DNA from: Diphasiastrum complanatum
Lineage: Eukaryota > Streptophyta > Lycopodiopsida > Lycopodiales > Lycopodiaceae
Assembly: GCA_029204225.1 (NCBI GenBank)
Contig: CM055098.1
Coordinates: forward strand, 8,602,246 to 8,666,245
Direction of reading: 5' to 3'
DNA: 64,000 bases
Position numbers and translations under genes: made by a program. The number at the start of each line of letters is the position of its first letter. Position 1 is the stretch's first letter. The notes under the pieces are model-generated. The model ran no database searches and was not told where the DNA came from. It worked only from the letters and a program-made list of their open reading frames with translations. This document shows positions 23,118 through 33,325 of this stretch, piece after piece.

Positions 23118-26100
23118 GAGTTATGGTGGGGTAGAAAGCTCAACCTGTCTCACATCAGAGTCTTTGGCTATGCAACTTATGCACATATTCCTGATAAGCT
23201 TCGAAAGAAGCTTGATGAGAAAGCTGAACATGGATTTTTGGTAGGTTATGACAACAATTTGTCATACTACAAAATCTACATGCCAGACACAAACACTATG
23301 AAGACAGTGAGGGATGTCATATCTGATCAGAACAAGACAATGGCCAATGACGATCCTGTCAGCTATGAGGTTTTGGAGAGAAAGTACTATGATTTGCCAC
23401 CAGTGACAGAGGGAGCAGAAGACGAATACGAAAACGAAGAGTTTTGAGTCGCTTCCCATTTGAGTGACTAATCTGAAGACGAAAGCATCGAGAGGCAGCC
23501 TACTGCTACAGTACCTATAAACCAAGATGGTTCCAGACCTAGCAGAGTAGACAAAGGCAAAGGCATTGTTGTCCCAAGAGGATCTCCTAGAAGGTCGACA
23601 AGACCATGAAGAGCACCCGCAAGATACGTGCCAGACAGCTCTGCTTCTACATCAAAAGAGTTCTGTGGATTCAGTGACGAATCACAAACTTTCGAGGAAG
23701 CAATTGAATGTCCAGAGAAGGACAAATGGATCCAAGCCATGAACTAAGAGATGGAATCCATGAGGAAGAACCAGGTATGGACGTTGCAGCCATTACCACA
23801 TAAGTGCAAGACTGTCAAATGAAAATGAATTTTCAAGCTCAAGTACGGACAAGATGGGAATGTCTCGAAATACAAGGCAAGACTGGTAGCGAAAGGATTT
23901 TCCTAGAGATATGGTACTGACTACTCTGAAACCTTCTCTCCTGTTGTCAAACATTCGTCCCTATGTCTGTTATTTGCATATGTAGCTGCTTATGACCTCA
24001 AGATTCACATTGTGGACGAGAAGACAGCCTTTTTGCATGGTGAGTTAGACAAATAGGCCTACATGGATCACCCCCCAGGTTATGTCTTGAGTTCACTTCC
24101 TTATTATGCATGCAAATGCATAGAAGTATCTACGGTCTGAAACGGTCAGCTCGATAATGGTACAAAAAGAAGGATCAAGCCCTGAAATCATTGGGATTCA
24201 AGCCACTGATGGTTGATTCCAATGTGTATGTCAGAGTCACAGATGGGCAGATCATCATTGTGGCTGTATATGTGGACAACACTCTGATACTTTGCAAGAG
24301 TAAGAAGTTTATTGTTGAAGTAAAGAAAGACATCTTGAAACATTTCGAGATCGTGGATATGGAAGAAGCCAGGTGCTACCTTGGCTTGCAAATTGAAAGG
24401 GACTATGAGAGAGGTAAGCTATACCTTCACCAGTCTAGATACACCCAAAAACTCTTAGAGGATTTTGGGATACTGAATTGCAAAGGAGCGAATACTCCAA
24501 TGCTCGCGGAAACGGTGCTGACAAATGATTGTCCGAGGACTGAAGAAGAGAGAGAACAAATGCAGCTGTTGGCTGATTCTGACGAATCCCCAAGATACTC
24601 GGACAGAGCAACTCAAGAGCACCTCTCACCTTAGACTGAGGAGGTCTCTGAGAAGACGAGACTAATGAAGACTGAGAGTCGAGTATGAGAGCTGAGAAAT
24701 ACTAGCTAGGAAAAACAAGTAAGAACCGTGTAAGCCTCATGGTGAATCCCAGAAGATGGAATGACCATGTAGGAACTAGTATGTCTAAGCAAATGCAATA
24801 AATGCAAGTAGACCTCTCTTAGAGAAAGTAGAGTGAGCCAGCTTTTGATGGTGACCTCTAGTGGAGAGCAATATTCCACTTGTAATTTGTGAAATGTGGA
24901 AATTTCACTAGGATGCCACCTAAGGAGCTCTCTTGCTTATTTAAGAGACTCCCTCTTTGTGAAGAGAAGCTTTTTACATTGTATCTACTCCATGCTTAAT
25001 AAGAAGATTTTCCATGAGTTTAATGCTATACTAAGCTCCTTGATCATGACGGTTCTCTTGAGTGATGCCCCTATGATCATGCCCTTCCATTCATATTGTG
25101 TGTGGTTGTGGATTTAGAGTGGATTAGTTTTCTTGCTTTTTAGAGTGGATAAGATTTCTTGTTTTCTTGTGGATTAATGTAGGAGCCAGCATCCAAGTAA
25201 ACTAAATAGGCTGGATCTGTGGTGTGATTCTTGCATATCTATGTACAATCCAGTTCTTGATGTTCTTGGGATGTCCAAGAATCAAAAGGCTGGTTGGTTT
25301 CTTGATTCTTGGACTTCTAACATGCTGTAGATTAGTTTCTTGTTTCTTGTTTTGTCAATTTATGCAAGGTAGTTCAGTGTTAATGTAGTGTAGGCTCTGA
25401 TTTCAGTCCGTTTTAAGTGTAGGTAGCTGTAGAATCTGTAGAACGTTCATTGGTTTGTATGTTGATCTGTGAATGAGCATTCTTGGCTTGCATCCATGTA
25501 GAATGTAAGTGCGTTCAAGAGCAACGTCCCTGAGTTGTCCTCTGATAGGTAGGACATAAAGAAAATACTAAAATGACACTCTGTCCCTTCTCCCTGGTTT
25601 GGCATTGTTAAATCAAGAAGACATCTAACGAATGCCTTTAAGCCTAGTAACAGACAAAAACGGTTATGAAGAAGTAGAAAGAATCAGAGAAACGAGTAAA
25701 CAACAGGTCCTCTGGAGCAGGGGACCTGTCAACAGTAGCTCACACTTTACAGGAAGCTGATAGGTTCACTGATGTACCTTGTAGACAACACAGGCACTAA
25801 CATTGCTTATGCAGTGTTAAGGATGAGCCAGTTCTGCACGAATCTAGGCTCAACACATTGGAAGATTGCAAAACGAATTTTCAATATCTTCAATTAACAA
25901 GAGATTATGGCTTGTGTTATTATCGTGATGTAGGGTTCAAGATGCTTTCCTATAGTGATGCAAGTTGGGCATCCCTCAAGGATGATTGTAAAAGCGTCTC
26001 AGGAGGATGCACCATCATGTTCGGTGCGGCAGTTCTCTGGGTCAGCAAGAGGAAGACCATTGTGGCTCAGTCATCCTGCGAAGCGGAAAATATGTTGCAT

Positions 26101-26425
26101 CAACAAAGATGGCCAACGAGGTGATTTGGCTCAAGTAGTTCCTAGATGAATTGGGTGAAACAAGGAACGAGCCTTTGGTTTTGTAGATGGATAACACATC
26201 TGCAATACATATGACAAAAGATTCTATATTCCACTCAAGGACAAAACACATCACGATCAACTACCACTTGATCAGGGATTCGATTGAGAAGAAGATGTTG
26301 CAAACCACTTTCATCGGAACAAAAGACATGGTTGCTGACATCTTCACAAAAGCCCTAAACAAAGGACTTTTTGAGAGACAGAGGAGTAGTCTTGGAGTCG
26401 TCAAGCTATCATGCTTTGAGAGGGA
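23118..26425 (+). pseudogene. copia D pol (integrase C-terminus, RT, RNase H), split by a gypsy LTR
   Basis: It starts within integrase (WWGRKLNLSHIRVFGYATY ... EKAEHGFLVGYD, 23123-23260). An RT domain follows: EEAIECPEKDKWIQAMN, KWIFKLKYGQDGNVSKYKARLVAKGF, HIVDEKTAFLHGELD and, at 24191-24560, FKPLMVDSNVYV with the catalytic box AVYVDNTLIL (usual YVDD, last Asp changed to Asn). At 24566 a solo LTR interrupts the frame. After it, RT/RNase H resumes with LYRKLIGSLMYLVDNTG (25745), SYSDASWASLKDDCKSVSGG (25950), VAQSSCEAE (26064), DNTSAIHM and ADIFTKALNKGLF (26187-26370). Many stops exist. The 5' half (LTR, gag, protease) is missing. Confidence 0.85.
24562..25739 (+). mobile_element. solo LTR of family K inserted in copia D, with target-site duplication
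   Basis: The LTR spans 24567-25734 (TGTTGGCTG ... CTGTCAACA, 1168 bp). It is flanked by gcagc (24562-24566) and gtagc (25735-25739), a 5-bp target duplication with one mismatch. The pol frame on the left (EEEREQMQ) and on the right (LYRKLIGSLMY) belongs to the same copia RT, so the insertion is unambiguous. It carries no internal region, as expected after LTR-LTR recombination. Close similarity to the LTR at 2052-3203 shows the family was active after copia D. Confidence 0.85.
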
Positions 26426-27344
26426 GCTAAAGAAACAAAATGTTTCTATTACCAAAGCTTTGCTAGCTTTCAACCCTCTGCCTGACGAGAACGTTCGCGA
26501 ACGCGAAAGTCAAAAGACACGAAGCAAAAATGTTCGCGAACACTCTAACGAGAAGACATGAACGCGAAAGATTCGCGAAAGAGAATTTTTCATGGTATAG
26601 CAGGAGAAAGTCAGATGATGAGAAAGTCAAACGACTCGACGCAACACGAAAATTGTCGCGACACTTTTTCTGCCCTCATGCTCCAAAAAGAAAGGATCAC
26701 GAAGATCATGCAAGTACCCAAAAGTACAGATATTTGATATGATAGCATGACATCAGCAGATATACTCTAGGTCGTGGCTAATCTGCTAGTCTTGTAGTTC
26801 GTGATTAGTTGTAGATGTTTAATCATTCTAATCTAGAAGCTACATGACGCGACTATATACTTTTTGGATGATACTTGATAATATAGATAAAGTAGTCTAA
26901 TGCTAGTAAGCAAGAAGACGAAAATATAGAATACGAGTCCGTCTGCGTGCGAGACAATTCTGCATATGATTTGTAGATCCACAAGTTTGCTAGTAAGCGA
27001 GACATCACTTGTGGGAGAATTGTATTTCTCTCACGCCAGTGCACTGCGTGGATTTGCATGCAGTGCTTGAAGAATCAGAAGAATCAATAGATGATTTTGT
27101 AGCCGTTGCGCACATATCACTCTTATCATGTTTGATCTTGAATGCAAATTAGTCTACTGTTATTCGTGTGTCTGATTCACTTATTCATTTAATTCTGCAC
27201 CTTGGTTTGAATTTTGTTGAATGCTGTGTTAATCTCAAACATAGATCAGTAGTGCCTGTATACATTCTGGAGGATTGTAGGCTGGCAGTGACCAGCAATC
27301 ACATCTGAAATCCATCCGAATTGCTTTGTTTCACGCATTGTTTT
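26426..27344 (+). mobile_element. 3' LTR of copia D with palindromic TTCGCGAA motifs
   Basis: A PPT-like tract (gagagggagctaaag, 26419-26433) follows the RNase H C-terminus. The next 120 bp hold several overlapping palindromes: gttcgcgaacgcgaaag (~26490), tgttcgcgaacac (~26530) and gattcgcgaaagag (~26570). These match the motif array in the LTRs of copia F. The right border is unclear because the sequence merges into the start of copia E near 27345. A frame at 26530-26742 is inside the LTR and not a gene. Confidence 0.55.
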
Positions 27345-30006
27345 TCGCATCAATTGGATCTTAATGATCTGAAATTTTTCACATGGTATCAGAGCTTGTG
27401 TTTCAGGTTATGTGACAAGAGGGTGATCTACATGGCCAATGATGATCAGTGTGCAATCAAAGGAATTGGCACAATTCCTATTTCTCTCTCTACAAATAGG
27501 AATGTTCATATGGAGGATGTCTTGTTTATTCCATCTATTACCAAGAATTTGCTTAGTGTGAGTCAAATGCTAAGTAAAGGCCTCAAGGTGGAGTTTTATG
27601 GAGATGCTTGTATGATCAAAAGGAAGGATGTCTTGATTGGAGAAGGTAAAAGAAAAGGGAAGTTATTCAAACTAGATGCTTGTGTTACTGCTAACCAAGT
27701 GGGATGTGTTGGAAGGGAGCAAATACCTATTCAAGAGGTTTGGCATAAAAGGATAGGACACCTCAACTTCAAGTCACTGGAGGTAATGGCTAGGAAGAAG
27801 ATTGTGATAGGTCTTCCAAGCTCCTTAAGTGGCATCAAACATGTTTGTGAGTCTTGTGCTTTGTCTAAGTCACATAGAATACCTTAGACTAGGTCTATAC
27901 TAGATCTTCAAAGCCTTTTCAACTTGTACATTCAGATATTCATGGATTTACTACAATTAGCAATAGTGGAGCTAAGATGTATGTAACATTCATTGATGAT
28001 TTTAGTAGATTTTGTTGGATCTATCTACTAAAGAGCAAGGATGAAGTGTATGATGTCTTTATTAAGTTCAGGAATGCAAGGGAGAACCAATTTTCAACAA
28101 AGATCAAGTGCTTAAGGAGTGACAATGGTGGTGAGTACATATCTACCAAGTTCAAGGCCTTTTGTGATGAGCATGGGATCAAGAGGAGTATACAACATCA
28201 AGGACCCCACAACAAAATGGAGTGGCTGAAAGGAAGAATAGGACTTTATGTGAAAGTGCTAATGTTACGAGGTTAAGTGCTAATCTTGACAAACCATTTT
28301 GGGATCAATCTTTGTTGTGTGCCAATTTCTTGTGCAATAGGTGGCCGAATGCTATTTTGGATGGAAGGACACCTTTTGAGATGCTATTCTAGAGGAGGCC
28401 GAGTGTCAACTTTCTAAGAACCTTTGGATGCACATGCTATGTCAACATTAATCTTGATGATAGGACCAAGGAGGGTCCATTATCAAGAAGAGGTATTTTT
28501 GTTGGATATAGTGAGGTGAGTAAAGCCTACAAGGTTTACATTCCTTCTACTAACAAAGTGATTGTTGGTAGAGATGTCATCTTTGATGAGGGGAACATTT
28601 CAATAGTGTCTTCAAGCATGATTGATGGTAGTGTGGATGGATCTAACATTCTTGATGTTGATGTAAAGGATCCTACTTTGGATGGTTATGATGATGGACC
28701 TTCATCAACAAGTCAAAAGCCAAGGAGAACATCAAGGGAAAGACAAGTACCTTCAAGGCTCACATATGATCAAAAGGGTAAGCAAGTAGTTTGTGGAGAT
28801 TATTTTGCTTTCCTAACCTCTTTGGATGAACCTACAAGTGTAGATCAAGCAAGGAAAGAAGAGGAGTGGATCCAAGCAATGGATCTTGAGTATCAAGCTC
28901 TTATGAAGAGTGGAACATATTTTGGAGGAGATTCCTGTGTAGATGATGATATGCAAGTGGATGAATGTTATCTTGCCGTAAAATTAAGTAATGGATCTGG
29001 AAAACAAAGTCTGTTCAATCACTTTGATGATCAAGTTGATGATCAAGAGGTTGATCTCAAAGCACTTCAACTAGTCAAAAGGGAAGGTGGCAATTTGGAG
29101 CTAGTCAAGAGCATCAAAGGAGAGGTAATTGGCAGAGATGTTATGGATCTATTTTTGAAGCATATTGAAGATTCAAGTAAGGTCAAAGGAGCAGCAAGGA
29201 AGTGTTGTTCAAGTTTACTTTACTTGTTCTATCTCATGTTTGGGCACTTTCATGTGGATGTGTGCAAATTGTCAAGATATGGTAAAACTAGCTACATTGA
29301 TGATCATTGTTTTGATGTTGGATTTGTACTAGAATTCTTGGCTGGTTTTTCTGATGGAAATGAAGCTATTGGAGGCTCATTATGTCACTCATTCATGGTC
29401 AAGTCATCAAGGTATGATGGTATCTTGAGGCAAGATGGAGATGCAGGCTCATTCATGGAGTATCTTGGTGGATACATGGCAACAAAGGACAAAGAAGGAA
29501 AAAACATGCAAGCAAATGTTGATCACTCACATTTTTGTTTGTTTGCTATATTTTTTCAGAGAGTTCAAAGTTGGAGGCATGGTGAAAACATTTCATTTAT
29601 ATTCTATTTGATTTTTCATGTACTAGTTACTTCTTGACATGTAAAATTGATGTAAGAAATAGTGAAGCATCCCAAGTGGACACTATTCTCTATATTAATT
29701 ATGGTTGTTTCTATTTAGAGAATTACATGATCATTGAGAGGAGATATATTTTTAGGAAGAAGATCATTCTTATGATGGATCAAAGTTCTATTGTCAAAAA
29801 CTATGCTAGGAGCAAGCATATTGAGGCGCAATATCATTTTGTGAGGGAGCAAGTCATTGCAAAGGAGGTGGAGCTTCAACATGTGTCTTCAAGGGAATGT
29901 GTAGCTGATATCTTCACCAAATCATTGGGAAAGGACTTGTTCATGAAGCATAGGACATGACTTGGAGTATTATCAAAGTCCATGCTAAAACTAGTTGAAG
30001 AGGGAG
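27345..30006 (+). mobile_element. copia E, non-autonomous: RT replaced by foreign sequence
   Basis: It begins with the end of an LTR (aatgatctgaaatttttcaca) and PBS TGGTATCAGAGC at 27382. About 20 bp later comes the protease-integrase linker, so gag and most of protease are deleted. Integrase follows: VWHKRIGHLNFKSLEVM, CESCALSKSHR (27735-27885), FIDDFSRFCWIYLL, RSDNGGEYIS (27985-28145), then CNRWPNAILDGRTPFEM and the C-terminal segment. From about 28926 the sequence no longer matches RT. It returns to copia at 29770 (DQSSIV ... ARSKHIEAQYHFVREQV ... VADIFTKSLGKDLF), with PPT 29994-30006. The same replacement start is found in copy G. Confidence 0.8.
28516..29637 (+). CDS. 373-aa fusion ORF: copia integrase C-terminus plus unidentified captured domain
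   Basis: Residues 1-135 are copia integrase C-terminal and linker sequence (SKAYKVYIPSTNKVIVGRDVIFDE ... RTSRERQVPSRLTYD ... EEEWIQAMDLEYQALMKSGT). Here RT should begin with the WxLVxLPxGxKxIxxKWVYK motif, but the frame instead continues for about 235 codons with no RT signature. It starts YFGGDSCVDDDMQVDECYL, includes an acidic DDQVDDQEVDLKAL stretch and a Lys-rich segment, then CCSSLLYLFYLMFGHFHVDVCKL and a hydrophobic C-terminal tail. The open frame in AT-rich decayed surroundings suggests past selection or recent capture. I do not recognise the donor gene. The first Met is internal to the polyprotein, so this is part of a longer frame. Confidence 0.55.
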   Translation: MSKAYKVYIPSTNKVIVGRDVIFDEGNISIVSSSMIDGSVDGSNILDVDVKDPTLDGYDDGPSSTSQKPRRTSRERQVPSRLTYDQKGKQVVCGDYFAFLTSLDEPTSVDQARKEEEWIQAMDLEYQALMKSGTYFGGDSCVDDDMQVDECYLAVKLSNGSGKQSLFNHFDDQVDDQEVDLKALQLVKREGGNLELVKSIKGEVIGRDVMDLFLKHIEDSSKVKGAARKCCSSLLYLFYLMFGHFHVDVCKLSRYGKTSYIDDHCFDVGFVLEFLAGFSDGNEAIGGSLCHSFMVKSSRYDGILRQDGDAGSFMEYLGGYMATKDKEGKNMQANVDHSHFCLFAIFFQRVQSWRHGENISFIFYLIFHVLVTS

Positions 30007-30637
30007 TGTGAAAGATTCAACTAGTTTGATCATATTTGCTATATTTTCATATTTGGCATATTGAGGCCAACTTTGTTTTTAGACTTAGAGATTGACTTTT
30101 CAAAGTTCATTAGTCTAAATGTCATTTGAATAAACACTTTTTGAAATTTTGGAAAAGTTAGAAGGCGAGTTTGAGTAGATTCAAATTTGAATGTTGGGTG
30201 CTTTCAATCTAGACCCAAAAATAGTAGAATTAGCATTTTGGAGGGAAAGCCAAGTGGCCAAATAGGATTTGGACCTGTTATAAAAGGATGTAACTCGTGG
30301 AGAGAGTGACATTCTCTCTTCTCTATCTCATTTTCATGCTTATACATGGTTCTCTTGGGTTCTACTATCCATTGGTGCACTATGCTTGTGATTGCATGCA
30401 ATTTTATGTGTAGAATGATCTATATCTGCTATTTTTGGATCCACACGTGTGAAATACAATAGCTTGCTGGTTTTGTATGGACAACAACAATAATTTATCA
30501 TTTCATTCAAGTTTGATCAAGTTCTATTAGTGTTTGCATCTCATTTTGTGTGTAGATGTTGATTTTTCTACATTGGTGAGATTGGTAGTGTATTTCTCTT
30601 TCTAACCAAAGATCTTTCAAGTGGATTGGATCACACA
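30007..30637 (+). mobile_element. 3' LTR of copia E
   Basis: It starts TGTGAAAGATTCAACTAG right after the PPT and matches the LTR of copia G (57323-57968, minus) through 'accaaagatctttcaagtgg..ttggatca' at the right end. The last ~20 bp found in G (TGATCTGAATTCTTTCACA) are missing, so the copy is cut at its end. Confidence 0.75.
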
Positions 30638-31142
30638 TGTCTCTCGTCTCTAATTCCTACCAAACCCTTGCTTGATTCAAGCTTGACCTCCTCGGGATGC
30701 GAAGAAAAACAAATGGCATATGTACTAGGCCTGAATGACTTATTTTCGCAGCTTGTACACCTTATGGCAGAAGAAAGTGGAGATAATAAAATGCTATCTA
30801 CTGCTATTCCCAAACTTGTGAGTTTATCAAACCCTGGGCTTTTGATAGTCAAGCCCCTTCCAAAGCTCAACGTCCTCTGAGAAGCGCTTGTTCTTGTTCC
30901 CATTACCACTAGTCCATCCATGGTAGTCACGTCCACATTTACAGCCACAGGTTAGACTTAGAACGCACTCTTTGGCTAAGATTAATCAGACACACACGAA
31001 AAGAATGTTTACAGAGTTTCTCAAGAGCTGTTGAAATTAGTTTGCATGAATGCTATTAGTCATTTTGGGCAATTCAAGCGGAGTGTGAATCAAGAAACCA
31101 AACAAACATCAAGCAATCGGATTGAACTGCTACAATCTAGGA
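30638..31142. other. no supported gene; overlapping ORFs on both strands
   Basis: Frames at 30626-30880 (plus, 84 aa) and 30948-30631 (minus, 105 aa) cover each other. Neither has a recognisable domain, signal peptide or splice-site context that would prefer one. The minus frame is less biased in composition and could be a host exon scrap, but I cannot support it. Confidence 0.3.
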
Positions 31143-31358
31143 AATGGATAATGAACTACAGATTAAGTTGTAATCTGACAAATGGGATAATGAACTGCAA
31201 AGTAAGCTGCAATCTTACAAGGGATCGTAAACTGTAGATTAAGTTGCAAAATGAATAATGGGATAACGAACTGCAGATTAAGTTGCAATCTTACAAATGG
31301 ATTATAAACTGCAGATTAAGCTGCAATTTGACAAATGGGATAATGACCTGCAAATTTT
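31143..31358. repeat. 38-39 bp minisatellite, about 5.5 units
   Basis: The unit is of the form 'ggataatgaactgcagattaagttgcaatcttacaaat', with starts near 31147, 31184, 31223, 31261, 31300 and 31338. Units differ by point changes (for example gattaagttgcaa/agtaagctgcaa). It lies about 0.9 kb upstream of the DnaJ-type gene. There is no coding signal. Confidence 0.75.
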
Positions 31359-31699
31359 CCAGAAACCGTGGCATGTAGTGACAACCGCCACCTTGAGAAT
31401 GGCAAGTCACGTGAAAATGGAAGACGAAACTCGGAATAAAAAGTCAGAACGAATCTGAACCCAGGTTTCAATCTCTTCGAATTGAAGCACCCCCAAATCC
31501 GAAAAGTAAAATATTTTAAAGAAAAAGCAATAGGTAGCCAAAACCTAGAAAAGTAGGCAATTTATTTTTAAATGCCAGAAGTTGTACTCACGAAAACCAG
31601 GGAATAAAAAAAAACACATTTACCTATGTCATTTGACTCAAAACCAAAACACATGCAGGTCAATGTTTAAGACTACTCATCGAGCAAACTGCTAGGTTC
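31359..31699. other. no gene seen
   Basis: This AT-rich stretch has poly-A runs and no recognisable ORF or motif. Confidence 0.4.
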
Positions 31700-31980
31700 C
31701 ATTCTGAGCCTAGGACTCCTTACCATCCAAAATGTCATTTGCCTAAGCCTAGGGATTTTTATTAGGCATACTCTTAGTCTTGGCTTGGATTTGAGCCGGG
31801 CGTAGGACTTCTTATTATTGGGCTAACTCTCAGGCTTGGCTAGGGTTTGAGTTGGGGCCTAGGACTCCTTATTATCAGGTAGACTCTTAGGCTTGGCTTG
31901 GATTTGAGTTGGGCCTAGGACTCCTTACTGGGCAAAATGTCATCTGCCCAAGCGTGTAGGGCTTCTTACCTAGGCTCCTT
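31700..31980. repeat. ~65-bp degenerate tandem repeat upstream of the DnaJ-type gene
   Basis: The phrases 'gcctaggactccttattatc', 'agactcttaggcttggcttgg' and 'atttgagttgggcc' recur about four times with small indels. The array ends about 100 bp before the TATA-like element. It may be a promoter-proximal minisatellite; a regulatory role is not shown. Confidence 0.65.
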
Positions 31981-32101
31981 CTCAAAAAAAAAAAACAATT
32001 AGGTCACATCCAAACAATTAGGTCCCAAGTGCAAGACTCCCCTCAAAACCAATAAACATCAAAAAATAAGCTTATGGTCCTTTGAGATGGTGGTGCATCA
32101 C

Positions 32102-32110
32102 ACTTTATAT
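32102..32110 (+). promoter_or_regulatory. TATA-like element of the DnaJ-type gene
   Basis: 'ctttatatcc' lies about 150 bp before the ATG at 32257. The C/T-rich stretch ctttctttcttcc and the (TC)n run at 32152-32165, typical of plant 5' UTRs, follow. A CCAAT word is at about 32048. Placement fits the gene; activity is inferred. Confidence 0.45.
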
Positions 32111-32256
32111 CCCCTCCTTTCTTTCTTCCTTATCCACGTCTCATCTATCCTGTCTCTCTCTCTCAACTCGCTATTTCTACTCACACTGCACTCGATCGGG
32201 TTTCCGATGCTTCTCTGATCATCGCGCTATTCCAGCTTCCTCTCTCTGTCTGGGCT

Positions 32257-33241
32257 ATGGCGTGTCTATCTACGCTAACACTATCGGCAGTTGCTGCTGC
32301 AGCTCCACTTTGCCTCTCATCTTCAACTCCCTCTTGTGCAAAACCCACTTCTGTCTCGGTCCTCTGCCCTCCTCCTCCTGCTTGCAAATCCACCAATTTG
32401 AAGCCACAAAAGGCAGGAGACTCTCTCGCTCTCACAGGCATTGGCATTGGCAGCAGCAGCAGCAGCAGGAGGCGAGGTCCAGAGGTGATTTGCGCAGTTG
32501 GGGATGTGTCTGCAGAAGGAACTAACTATCTCATCCTGGGTGCAGTTGTGATTGCTCTTCTGGGGACTGCCTTTCCCATCCTCTTCTCTCGCAAGGATCT
32601 GTGAGATGCAGCAGCCCTACACACGGGCGCGCGCGCGCGCGCACACACACACATATCTGTCTTGCCTCTTTTACTCAGTCGCTATATGCTTACTTCACTG
32701 TGAACAAAGCAGTGGATGCACTGATGTCTAGATGTGCGCAGGTGCCCCGAATGCGATGGAGCTGGATTCATTCGGAAACCCGGGGCTGCATTGAGTGCCA
32801 ACGCTGCCAGGAAAGACGTGGCCCAGATCGTGTGTCCGCGTTGCAATGGGCTTGGAAAGCTTGGTCAGTTTGCTTGCTACCGATCAAATAACTATCCATT
32901 CTTACTTTCGAATTAAAAGAGTTCTGCCATATCTGTTCTGTCATATGCTTTATATTTGTGAGATACGCATATTCCGTCGAAGTTGTGAAGCTCAATTTAT
33001 AGGTTACCATCCGGATCAAGCAATCCTTGTTTTGCCTCTTTTTCTTCTGCTATTTCCTCAAATTTGTCATTGTAAATTTATATTGAGCTTTACAAAGTAG
33101 ATAGTCAGATTGTTATTTGCGCATATTGAGTTCGTCTTTCTTGAAGCATGCAAGCGGCAAGATGTTCCATTTACAATGAAATTAGGCTTCAGGAAAATTC
33201 CTAGAAAGAAATTCTTGCTTGCTTAAACGTTATGGAATTAT

Positions 33242-33289
<48 letters not shown>

Positions 33290-33325
33290 CAGCTGCTAAA
33301 TTTTGCAGGTCAAGTTGACAAGTAG
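32257..33325 (+). CDS. chloroplast DnaJ-type zinc-finger membrane protein (BSD2/LQY1-like class), three exons
   Basis: Exons are 32257-32600, 32742-32863 and 33309-33325; introns have GT donors (CT|GTGAGA, TTG|GTCAGT) and AG acceptors (GCGCAG, TTGCAG). The 160-aa product has a Ser/Ala/Pro-rich chloroplast transit peptide (about 1-80, ending near VICA), a membrane segment at 89-111 (NYLILGAVVIALLGTAFPIL), then two CxxCxGxG motifs (CPECDGAG 116-123 and CPRCNGLG). Between them lies ANAARKD, as in plant plastid DnaJ zinc-finger proteins related to BSD2 and LQY1. The last exon codes only for the end of the protein, ...GQVDK, matching the short 'KLNQ(I/V)DK'-type tail I recall for this family. Such proteins bind zinc without a J domain and assist photosystem or Rubisco assembly. 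The specific role here is inference. This is the only apparently intact gene in the window; retention of intron 2 would give the tail FACYRSNNYPFLLSN. Confidence 0.88.
32627..32654. repeat. (GC)n(AC)n microsatellite in intron 1
   Basis: Alternating gc repeats pass directly into ac repeats within the 141-bp first intron of the DnaJ-type gene. Alternating purine-pyrimidine DNA of this kind can adopt Z-form. It is likely length-polymorphic. Confidence 0.85.
33246..33287. repeat. (GA)21 microsatellite in intron 2
   Basis: An uninterrupted ga run of about 42 bp sits ~20 bp before the acceptor of the 17-nt terminal exon (33309). On the plus strand it is purine-rich, so it takes the place of the normal polypyrimidine tract. 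It could influence recognition of the last exon. Confidence 0.9.

Noticed and set aside
30626-30948. Overlapping 84- and 105-aa ORFs on opposite strands
   Set aside because: Mutual shadows with no domain, signal or splice evidence for either.
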